Below are positions 1 through 6,503 of a stretch of 30,607 nt of DNA, piece after piece. The translations under genes were made by a program, and so were the position numbers. The notes under the pieces are model-generated. The model did not search any database. It was not told the origin of the DNA and saw nothing but the letters and a program-made list of their open reading frames with translations. The stretch comes from an uncultured Chloracidobacterium sp. Lineage in GTDB: Bacteria > Acidobacteriota > Blastocatellia > Pyrinomonadales > Pyrinomonadaceae. The stretch is from NCBI GenBank assembly GCA_937941715.1, contig CALDGX010000001.1, forward strand, positions 1 through 30,607, read 5' to 3'. Each line of letters begins with the position of its first letter. Position 1 is the stretch's first letter.

Positions 1-96
1 TCCGATAGTCGTCACCGTCTCGCCGTCAATAAAAATATCCGCCCGATAGTCGTCCACCGCGGTTACGACACGTCCGTTCTTAATTAGTGTTTTCAT
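1..96 (-). CDS. Dihydropyrimidinase (hydantoinase), N-terminal 32 residues only
   Basis: The frame opens at ATG 96 and runs off the left edge of the window. The translation begins MKTLIKNGRVVTAV and continues with an acidic DDYRADIFIDGE stretch. This is the typical first beta-strand region of the dihydropyrimidinase/D-hydantoinase amidohydrolases, which hydrolyse dihydrouracil and dihydrothymine to N-carbamoyl-beta-amino acids in the cytoplasm. The metal-binding residues lie outside the window, so the call rests on the N-terminus alone and on the neighbouring AGXT2-type aminotransferase, which fits the same pathway. There is no good Shine-Dalgarno sequence; a CTCTGTG-type repeat ends about 12 bases upstream of the start. 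The first 14 codons are duplicated at 648-689. Confidence 0.6.
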   Translation of the reverse strand, partial: MKTLIKNGRVVTAVDDYRADIFIDGETVTTIG

Positions 97-106
97 AAGA
101 GCTTCA

Positions 107-131
107 CCACAGAGGCACAGAGAACACAGAG
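107..131. repeat. CACAGAG repeat, single arm (copy 1)
   Basis: The stretch reads ACCACAGAGGCACAGAG followed by AACACAGAG. It is one arm of the palindromic repeat seen complete further right. It lies between the dihydropyrimidinase start and the stop of the GxxExxY gene, and no second arm is visible here. Confidence 0.75.
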
Positions 132-134
132 TTT

Positions 135-500
135 TCAAATCACTTTTCTCTTAATGCCGTTTTTCAATAATTCTACGTTGAAGTTGATTAATAAGCCGAG
201 CTTTTTCTTTGTAAGTTTGAGGTAGGTCAGCAATTGGGCTTCGTGAATCGGCATGATCCTTTCAACCGATTTTAGTTCGAGAATTATTACATCTTCGACA
301 ACGATATCTAATTGGTAGCACGCATCGAGTTCAATGCCGTCATACACGATCGGCAGTGGGACTTGGCGTTCAACTCTCAGCCCGGATTTCTTCAATTCGT
401 GAACAAGACAAACTTCGTACGCGCTCTCAAGCAAACCCGGACCTAGAATTCTGTGTACCTTGATCGCACAACCTATGATCTTTTCGGTCAAGTCATTCAT
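135..500 (-). CDS. GxxExxY protein (PD-(D/E)XK-like fold)
   Basis: This 121-residue protein carries the family signature GLLESAYE (G22, E25, Y28). The core also looks nuclease-like, with D65 in YQLDIVVED and E75/K77 in ILELKS, matching the D...ExK pattern of PD-(D/E)XK folds. The length is usual for the family (about 120-135 residues). The family has no established biochemical role; nuclease activity is only suggested by the fold. The gene is flanked by CACAGAG repeat arms at 107-131 and 512-529. It is also more AT-rich than its neighbours, which suggests it arrived as a unit. The start at 500 gives the family's usual N-terminus, but no Shine-Dalgarno sequence precedes it. Confidence 0.88.
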   Translation of the reverse strand: MNDLTEKIIGCAIKVHRILGPGLLESAYEVCLVHELKKSGLRVERQVPLPIVYDGIELDACYQLDIVVEDVIILELKSVERIMPIHEAQLLTYLKLTKKKLGLLINFNVELLKNGIKRKVI

Positions 501-511
501 AAGAAGGATTT

Positions 512-634
512 ACCACAGAGTCACAGAGGAGACCGAGAAAGAAAAACTAAACCAATTAGACAACTTCATTTTAATCACCACTCGGCTCGGCTAATAACGT
601 TTTAAAATCTCTGGGCCCTCCGTGCCTCTGTGGT
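512..634. repeat. CACAGAG inverted repeat split by about 87 bp (copy 2)
   Basis: The left arm at 512-529 reads ACCACAGAGTCACAGAGG. The right arm at 617-634 is its near reverse complement, CCTCCGTGCCTCTGTGGT. The spacer is AT-rich and holds the end of the truncated dihydropyrimidinase frame. Compared with the compact 61-bp copies further right, this copy has either been split by an insertion or is two half-copies facing each other. Confidence 0.65.
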
Positions 635-689
635 GAATCCTGCTCTCCACCGCAGTAACAACTCGTCCATTTTTTATTAATGTTTTCAT
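591..689 (-). pseudogene. Truncated second copy of the dihydropyrimidinase 5' end
   Basis: Starting at ATG 689, the first 14 codons encode MKTLIKNGRVVTAV, identical to the protein start at 96. Homology then ends and the frame runs through a CACAGAG repeat arm to a TAG at 591-593, giving 32 codons. Over the 42 shared bases there are eight differences, one in each of eight codons (for example CTA/TTA, AAG/AAA, GTA/GTT), and all are silent. The copy is therefore not a fresh slippage duplication; both copies appear to descend from genes once under protein-level selection. It is probably a remnant, though a translated leader peptide cannot be excluded. Confidence 0.75.
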
Positions 690-698
690 AAGAATTTA

Positions 699-759
699 GC
701 CACAGAGTTCACAGAGAACACAGAGGAAATTTCCCAGTGTCCTCTGTGCACTCTGTGGC
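699..759. repeat. 61-bp CACAGAG palindromic repeat (copy 3)
   Basis: The left arm starts GCCACAGAGTTCACAGAG at 699 and the right arm, CCTCTGTGCACTCTGTGGC, ends at 759; the arms pair with about one mismatch over 19 bases. It lies 7 bases past the stop of the beta-lactamase-type gene and 9 bases upstream of the truncated dihydropyrimidinase start. It could form a hairpin in the transcript, but lacks a T-tract on the minus strand. Confidence 0.8.
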
Positions 760-766
760 CATAGGT

Positions 767-2404
767 TTATTTTACTCGCTCGAAGAACATATCGCGCATT
801 CTGCCCGCACCGACGTGCATCCGCTCGACCTTTCCTTTTCGGTCGCGGGTAAACCAGACAACATAGGTTCCCGCCAGAAAATGATCTTTGTACAGCGGTT
901 TAAGCTCGAGATTTATCACGGGTTTGTTGACCAGAAAGCCCTTGCCGCCCTCGACCGTGAAAGCCACTTTCGCCTGTGCCTCGTCGCTGTACCATTCGCC
1001 GGAGAATTGCTTCAAATCATCGGCCGTCGGGGTCCATGCTCTTTCGGCGACCAATCGGGTGACCGATCCGTCATCTTCGGCGATCTCGGCCGAGATCGGA
1101 CGTCCGTCCTTGCCATAGGCGACCTTAGCCCTTGTGTTACCGAGCAGCAGCACATCGTCGGCCGCAAAACGAACGGGAGTTCCGTCGATCCGTAACACGG
1201 CGTTGTCAAACGTAAATCTGACGGGTTGGTGGGTGGCCGTTTCACGCCAGAGGCCCACAAATATCTTGAGCTTTTCGTCGGACATCTGCACGGTCTGCGG
1301 CTGTGCCTGAGGCGGAAACGGGCCAAAGATCTCGTCCGTCACCGACCGGGCAAGTCCGGCGGCGCTCGGGCTTGTACCGTTGCAGAGTACGGCGACAGAC
1401 ACCTTCCGGTCCGGGTAGCGTGCTAAAAATGTCTGGTAACCCGCCGTCGAACCGCCGTGCGAAACGTCCCGCATCCCTCGGTACGACCCGACCTGCAGCC
1501 CGAGCGCGTAGCTGATCTTTTTATCGCCGTTCGTGATGCCCTGCGTTTCGAGAGCTTCGACAAGCGGTGCTCCCATCGACCGCGAATCGAGCATCGCGTT
1601 CCATTTCAGCCAGTCGCCGACGGTCGTGAGCATACCGCCGTTGCCGTAAACGTTCATGAACGGCATGTTGAGTGCCCACGGGGCCGTCGCATTTGCACGC
1701 GAATACGCCTGTGCACGTCCGGGCACGACCCGCTGATAGTTGTCGCGGGTCGAGCTGTTTTTCATACCAAGCGGCTTGAAAAACCTCTCTTCGACAAAAG
1801 CCGGAAACTTTTGCTTCGAAACCCTCTCGACGATCTCAGCGGCAAGTTGGTAACCGCTGTTCGAATACGAATATTCGGTGCCCGGTTTGAAATCAAGGTA
1901 CTTTTGCCGCAAAACGACATCTACGGCCAGTGCCTGCGAGATCACACGGTCGCCGCGGCCGGCACCGGTCAGCGACATTACCGCTCCCCAATCGCGGAGG
2001 CCGGCTGTGTGATTGAGAATGTGCCTGATCGTTAGCGGCGAGCCGTAATCAGGCAATTCCGGAATGTACTTGCGAACCGGGTCGTCGATATTGAGCTTTC
2101 CTTCCAGTTGAAGCAGAACGATCGCGGCTGCCGTAAACTGCTTTGCCACCGAACCCGATTCAAAGATCGTCTGTGGCGTATTAGGAATATTGTGCTCCAT
2201 CTCGGCGAGGCCAAACGCCTTTTCGAAGACCGATTCGCCATTCAACGAAACACCGACCGCACAACCCGGAGCCGGCATGATCACTGACTTTGCAGCCTTT
2301 TCAAATGCCCGCTCCGCACCCGCAACCACCTTTGCCTTGTCAGGAATTTGCCCGAAGGAAACTGAAAAGAGAAGAAATGGGATCAGAAAGGCTGGAGTTT
2401 TCAT
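767..2404 (-). CDS. Class C beta-lactamase-type serine hydrolase, secreted
   Basis: This 545-residue protein starts with a signal peptide (MKTPAFLIPFLLFSVSFGQ) and so is probably periplasmic. All three motifs of the beta-lactamase/penicillin-binding-protein-like serine hydrolases are present: SVAK with nucleophile S85 and K88, YSN at 180-182, and HGG at 316-318. Residues from about 370 onward form an extra C-terminal beta-rich domain, common in the esterase/peptidase members of this family. The true substrate (peptide, ester or beta-lactam) cannot be told from sequence, and resistance should not be assumed. The gene is flanked in direct orientation by two 61-bp palindromic repeats, and it interrupts an otherwise pyrimidine-catabolic gene order. 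Confidence 0.88.
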   Translation of the reverse strand: MKTPAFLIPFLLFSVSFGQIPDKAKVVAGAERAFEKAAKSVIMPAPGCAVGVSLNGESVFEKAFGLAEMEHNIPNTPQTIFESGSVAKQFTAAAIVLLQLEGKLNIDDPVRKYIPELPDYGSPLTIRHILNHTAGLRDWGAVMSLTGAGRGDRVISQALAVDVVLRQKYLDFKPGTEYSYSNSGYQLAAEIVERVSKQKFPAFVEERFFKPLGMKNSSTRDNYQRVVPGRAQAYSRANATAPWALNMPFMNVYGNGGMLTTVGDWLKWNAMLDSRSMGAPLVEALETQGITNGDKKISYALGLQVGSYRGMRDVSHGGSTAGYQTFLARYPDRKVSVAVLCNGTSPSAAGLARSVTDEIFGPFPPQAQPQTVQMSDEKLKIFVGLWRETATHQPVRFTFDNAVLRIDGTPVRFAADDVLLLGNTRAKVAYGKDGRPISAEIAEDDGSVTRLVAERAWTPTADDLKQFSGEWYSDEAQAKVAFTVEGGKGFLVNKPVINLELKPLYKDHFLAGTYVVWFTRDRKGKVERMHVGAGRMRDMFFERVK

Positions 2405-2412
2405 AAGTAATA

Positions 2413-2473
2413 GCCACGGAGTTCACAGAGAACACAGAGGAACTTTCTCGGTGACCTCCGCGTTCTCTGTGGC
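2413..2473. repeat. 61-bp CACAGAG palindromic repeat (copy 4)
   Basis: The left arm begins GCCACGGAGTTCACAGAG and the right arm, CCTCCGCGTTCTCTGTGGC, ends at 2473. It has the same length and orientation as the copy at 699-759, and the left 30 bases differ by a single base. It fills the gap between the aminotransferase stop and the start of the serine hydrolase gene. Confidence 0.8.
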
Positions 2474-2478
2474 AAAAA

Positions 2479-3783
2479 TTAGCAAAGTGCAAGGCCCGCG
2501 TCGAGCGCCTCAGCCAGCCGATCGACTGTATCGGTCGTCGTATTTAGCATCATGCCGGTACGGATGACGTTGCCGTAAAGGCCGCCTTTGCCGATCAGCA
2601 CACCTTTTCGCTTTGTCTCCTCAAATACCTTGAGAACGGCTTCCGGATTCGGTTCTTTTGTTTTGCGGTCTTTGACGAGTTCGATGCCGAGCATCAGGCC
2701 CATTCCGCGAACGTCGCCTACACAAGCGTGTTTTTCCTGCAGCTCGAGCATACGCTGTTTCAGATAATCGCCGACGACTCGGGCGTTGGTCCGCAGATCG
2801 TCTTCCTCGATCACCTTGATAACGGCGAGGCCGACGGCAGATGAGACCGGATTGCCGCCAAAGGTCGAGAAAGTCAGGCCCGGAAACGCATCGGCGACCT
2901 CGGGCGTCGCGATAGTCCAGCCGATCGGCACACCGTTGCCCATTCCTTTTGCAGAAGTGATGATGTCCGGCTCGACACCCCAATGTTCGATGCCGAACCA
3001 TTTGTCGCCCGTACGGCCCCACGCCGCCTGCACCTCGTCCGAGATGAACAGCCCGCCGTGGCGGCGAACGATCTCAGCGACACGCGGGAAATACTCTTTC
3101 GGCGGGATGATAAATCCGCCGACGCCGAGGATGGTTTCGGCGATCATACCGGCGATCTTGCCCGTCGTGGTTGTCTTGATGAGTTCCTCGACATCGTCAG
3201 CACAAGCAACACCGCACGACGGATACTCGAGCTTGAACGGACAGCGGTAACAGTACGGTGCGTGGGCGTGGACAATGCCCGCGACCTGAGACGCGACCGG
3301 CTTCCACGTTGAGTGGCCGATGGTCGACAGCGCCGTTGCCGAGCGGCCCGCGTAACTGTGCCGCAAAGCGATGACCTCGTTATTGCCGGTCGCGATCTTA
3401 GCGGCGAGCACGGCCGTGTCGTCAGCCTCGGTGCCGCTGTTTGTAAAGAACGACTTTTTCAAATTGCCCGGCGTGATCTCGGCGAGCTTTTCGGCCAGGT
3501 CGCCCTGCGGCCCGTTAGCATACAGCGTCGAGCCGTGTGAGAACGTATTCACCTGGTCGATCCAAGCCTTGTTCACGCGCGGGTTGGCATGGCCGATACT
3601 GACCGTCAGCACGCCGCCGAAACAGTCGAGATATTCGTTGCCCTTGTCATCCCATACTTTTTCGCCCTCGCCTTTGACGATGGCGAGCGGCTCCTGGTAA
3701 TACATCGCCACGGCCGGGAAAAGAAATTCTTTATGTTTGCGGATCGCCTCTGAAAGCGAGGACTTGGTTTCTGGTTGGGTCAT
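2479..3783 (-). CDS. Class III PLP aminotransferase, AGXT2 / beta-alanine-type
   Basis: This 434-residue cytoplasmic enzyme has the class III aminotransferase layout: SGTEA near residue 116, the cofactor-binding ISDEVQ motif (D249), and the PLP lysine K279 in SAKGMGNG. A Cys-rich stretch near residues 178-194 (PYCYRCPF...YPSCGVAC) resembles the alanine-glyoxylate/beta-aminoisobutyrate aminotransferase branch. It probably moves the amino group of beta-alanine or 3-aminoisobutyrate to pyruvate or glyoxylate, the last step of reductive pyrimidine breakdown. The dihydropyrimidinase at the left edge supports this. The start at 3783 (MTQPETK) is chosen over one 17 codons upstream because the family aligns from there. 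4-Aminobutyrate or taurine as substrate remains possible. Confidence 0.85.
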   Translation of the reverse strand: MTQPETKSSLSEAIRKHKEFLFPAVAMYYQEPLAIVKGEGEKVWDDKGNEYLDCFGGVLTVSIGHANPRVNKAWIDQVNTFSHGSTLYANGPQGDLAEKLAEITPGNLKKSFFTNSGTEADDTAVLAAKIATGNNEVIALRHSYAGRSATALSTIGHSTWKPVASQVAGIVHAHAPYCYRCPFKLEYPSCGVACADDVEELIKTTTTGKIAGMIAETILGVGGFIIPPKEYFPRVAEIVRRHGGLFISDEVQAAWGRTGDKWFGIEHWGVEPDIITSAKGMGNGVPIGWTIATPEVADAFPGLTFSTFGGNPVSSAVGLAVIKVIEEDDLRTNARVVGDYLKQRMLELQEKHACVGDVRGMGLMLGIELVKDRKTKEPNPEAVLKVFEETKRKGVLIGKGGLYGNVIRTGMMLNTTTDTVDRLAEALDAGLALC

Positions 3784-3873
3784 ATAGATCTCGAAGTTTA
3801 ACAGTAAGGCCAGGTGTTGAGCGTTTCGGATCACCGCAGTTCGGAGCTGCGATAAATGCCATTAATTGACGGC

Positions 3874-3882
3874 ATCATAACA
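3874..3882 (-). promoter_or_regulatory. Possible extended -10 promoter for the aminotransferase
   Basis: Read on the minus strand the bases are TGTTATGAT, an extended -10 element (TGn followed by TATGAT), about 90 bases upstream of the start at 3783. No convincing -35 box precedes it. This is weak evidence. Confidence 0.3.
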
Positions 3883-3949
3883 GATTTCAGTCGGCATGTG
3901 TACGATTTTCGGGGCGGAACCGGACGGCACAACAACCGCCCGGGACCGA

Positions 3950-5134
3950 TCAATTCTTGAACTTGATCGACTGCGTCACTCGCTGGCCGGCGACCTTGGC
4001 CTGATCGAAGACCGTCGAGTACGAAATACTGACCTGCCAAAGCGCGTTGTCCCGACGAATAAATACCCTTTGGTTATCACTAAATCCCCTGTTTTCGACA
4101 ACTAACGCCGCATCGCCGATATTGATCGGAAACGCGAAGATGCGAAAATTTGAACGGACTGTGGCCTTGGAGCTAATTTCAAGCTCTTTCGAAAATTTCA
4201 CGTGCTCCTCTGCCGCCTGCATCGCCGTCGGCTGCGGTATTCGCGGCGGATAGGTCGAGTATGTTACATGAAGGTTCACCAGATTATCGCCCCAGACAGC
4301 ACAGGTCTGTGACACACGCTCCGGCAGTTTGGCGGTGCAGTTGCCCTCGGCGGGTTTTGCCGGAGATTCGAAGAGAACGCCGCCAAAATTGTAGAGTTTC
4401 CATTCGAGAGGCGGAAATCTGGACTTGCCCTTCGCCAACGTGCCTTCTTTTTTGAAGGAAGCGATGATCTGACTCGACAAAGCCGCAGCGGCCGCATCAT
4501 CCTCCGGAAAGATCAGATCGATCTTGCGAAAGTCGTTAGGAAGGCCGAAGACCAAAATCTTTCGCCGTATTGACTTATTTCCCGGGGTTTCAAAGCGTAC
4601 CTCATCATAAAATGCTCCGGTTTCGCCCAGAAATGTCGTGTCGTGGATCAGCGATTCGACCGCCTTGGCATTGTTGAGCATATATTGGATCAGGTCCTCG
4701 AGGTGCTGTCGTACGGCCTTGTAACCCTTGTTCTCTTTGGTATAGCTGACATAGGCCCGCAGGCCGCCATACTCAAGTTCCCAAAGCACATCGGCCTCAA
4801 CATCATCGTTGAGCGACGCCAGCGGCTCATTTCGACTCAATTTGAACGGGACCGGAGACGCGACACTCAGTCCGGTGCCGGTCAGGACGGTGCGTTTCCA
4901 TTCAGGCGGAACCGAGACCCCGGACTTGCCCGCACTTGAACCGGAGTTACCGTCAAAAATGCCGTCGTATTTTCCCTTGCCGCCGCCCAGGGTATCCCTG
5001 ACCATCCGGTCCGTCGCGTCCGTGATCGTTCCGCCCTTGAGGATATCGGGCGTCGGGGTCGGCTTTGGCGGAGTTTGGCCAAGGCCGGCCGAATAAATAA
5101 TGAGCGTCAATACCGTCGCGGAAAGTATCTTCAT
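3950..5134 (-). CDS. Secreted protein of unknown function
   Basis: This 394-residue protein has a signal peptide (MKILSATVLTLIIYSAGLGQ) followed by a Pro/Thr-rich linker (TPPKPTPTPD). It is therefore exported and possibly sits in the periplasm or on the outer membrane. The body contains two similar halves: each starts with a W-x-L/x-F stretch about surfaces and effects (PPEWKRTVL near residue 76 and PPLEWKLYNFGG near residue 245) and ends with a predicted beta-rich segment, suggesting an internal duplication. No catalytic motif was recognised. It is a single-gene unit facing away from the inositol synthase gene, from which it is separated by 182 bp. Confidence 0.75.
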   Translation of the reverse strand: MKILSATVLTLIIYSAGLGQTPPKPTPTPDILKGGTITDATDRMVRDTLGGGKGKYDGIFDGNSGSSAGKSGVSVPPEWKRTVLTGTGLSVASPVPFKLSRNEPLASLNDDVEADVLWELEYGGLRAYVSYTKENKGYKAVRQHLEDLIQYMLNNAKAVESLIHDTTFLGETGAFYDEVRFETPGNKSIRRKILVFGLPNDFRKIDLIFPEDDAAAAALSSQIIASFKKEGTLAKGKSRFPPLEWKLYNFGGVLFESPAKPAEGNCTAKLPERVSQTCAVWGDNLVNLHVTYSTYPPRIPQPTAMQAAEEHVKFSKELEISSKATVRSNFRIFAFPINIGDAALVVENRGFSDNQRVFIRRDNALWQVSISYSTVFDQAKVAGQRVTQSIKFKN

Positions 5135-5316
5135 ATCGATTTGGAACGCCGGATGCCGAACCCCGGATCGAACGCTGCCAACATAAGTCTCAGTCAGACG
5201 TAAATCAAAAAGCCGTCGTCACATTTTGCGCGAACATCGTTGATCGGTCAAGGCCGTTCGATCTCGACCGTCAATAACGGGAACCGGCAATATTGATGTA
5301 AACTAGGGTTTTGATT

Positions 5317-6498
5317 ATGACCAAGCGAACTCTCGGAATTGCGGTAGTTGGGCTGGGCGGTGCGGTCGGCACGACGATGGTGGCCGGCATCGAACTGCTA
5401 AAGGCCGGTGTGATAGGCACCGAAGGGCTGCCGCTGGCAGAATTTGAGATCGAGGGCATGGTCGGCTATTCGGATATCATTTTTGCCGGCTGGGACCTCT
5501 TCAGCGACCACCTCGCCGCGGCCGCTGAGGAACACGACGTACTTACTTACAAACAGTTTCGAGCCGCCGAAGAACGCCTCCGGACGATCAAGCCCTGGCC
5601 GGCCGCCGGCAATGACCGCTTTTTGTCCAATATCGAGGGCTCGAACCGCCTCGCCGCCGGCGGTCATCGCGACATGGTAGCCAAACTCCGCGCCGATCTG
5701 CAAGGCTTTAAGCAACGGTGCTCATCGGTCGTCGTTGTCAATCTCGCCTCGACCGAAAAATACGTCGCCGAGGGCAACGAGATCTTTAATTCGATAAGTT
5801 CATTCGAATCGGCTCTCGACGCCGACTCGCCGGACATTTCGCCCTCGATGCTTTACGCCTACGCCGCCATAGCTGAGCGTGTGCCGTTCGGAAATTTCAC
5901 GCCGTCACCCGCCGCTGACATTCCGGCCCTGATCGAATTTGCCGCGGCAAATGGAGTGCCGATCGCCGGCCGTGACGGCAAGACCGGTCAGACGTTCATC
6001 AAATCGGTCATCGCACCGGCATTACGTGCCAGGGCTCTGAAGGTCGACGGTTGGTTCTCGACCAACATCCTCGGTAACCGCGACGGCCTCGCGCTGTCTA
6101 ACGAAGATTCGCTGGCGTCAAAGATCAAGACAAAAAGCTCGCTGCTTGAGGACATACTCGGCTATGACGTCGAAGATCATATTGTCGACATTCGATATTA
6201 CCGGCCGCGGAGAGATAACAAAGAGGCGTGGGACAATGTCGATATCAAGGGCTTTCTGGGCCAAAGCATGCAGCTCAAGATCAATTTTCTCTGCAAAGAT
6301 TCGATCCTGGCGGCCCCGCTCGCCATCGAGATCGCGCGATGCCTCGACCTTGCGATGCAGCGTGGAAATGGCGGCGTTCAGGACCAACTCGCCGTTTTCT
6401 TTAAGCTGCCGATGACCAGCAGCGGACGGCCCGAACATGCATTTCACCGGCAGGAAGATATGCTGCTCGATTGGCTCGATCCCGCCCGGACAAAATAG
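5317..6498 (+). CDS. Myo-inositol-1-phosphate synthase family protein
   Basis: This 393-residue enzyme starts with a Rossmann NAD-binding loop (GLGGAVGTT, residues 12-20). It has the family core DGKTGQTFIKS followed by an STNILGNRDGLALS stretch, corresponding to the substrate- and NAD-binding region of Ino1-type synthases. These convert D-glucose 6-phosphate to 1L-myo-inositol 1-phosphate through an internal NAD redox cycle. The length fits the short bacterial/archaeal type (about 360-440 residues) rather than the 530-residue eukaryotic one. ATG 5317 is preferred over TTG 5311, which lies two codons earlier. A phosphoglucose isomerase using the same substrate begins 5 bases after the stop. 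Inositol here could serve phosphoinositide-type lipids or a solute; the window does not decide. Confidence 0.88.
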   Translation: MTKRTLGIAVVGLGGAVGTTMVAGIELLKAGVIGTEGLPLAEFEIEGMVGYSDIIFAGWDLFSDHLAAAAEEHDVLTYKQFRAAEERLRTIKPWPAAGNDRFLSNIEGSNRLAAGGHRDMVAKLRADLQGFKQRCSSVVVVNLASTEKYVAEGNEIFNSISSFESALDADSPDISPSMLYAYAAIAERVPFGNFTPSPAADIPALIEFAAANGVPIAGRDGKTGQTFIKSVIAPALRARALKVDGWFSTNILGNRDGLALSNEDSLASKIKTKSSLLEDILGYDVEDHIVDIRYYRPRRDNKEAWDNVDIKGFLGQSMQLKINFLCKDSILAAPLAIEIARCLDLAMQRGNGGVQDQLAVFFKLPMTSSGRPEHAFHRQEDMLLDWLDPARTK

Positions 6499-6503
6499 AA
6501 GCT

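Noticed and set aside
767..2404. The serine hydrolase as an antibiotic-resistance beta-lactamase
   Set aside because: The motifs define a broad serine hydrolase family. The long C-terminal domain is more typical of esterase or peptidase members, and no resistance context is present.
699..2473. The 61-bp palindromes as integron attC sites
   Set aside because: Size and single-gene flanking fit, but the R' and R'' core motifs (GTTRRRY/RYYYAAC) are absent at the ends, and no integron integrase is in the window.
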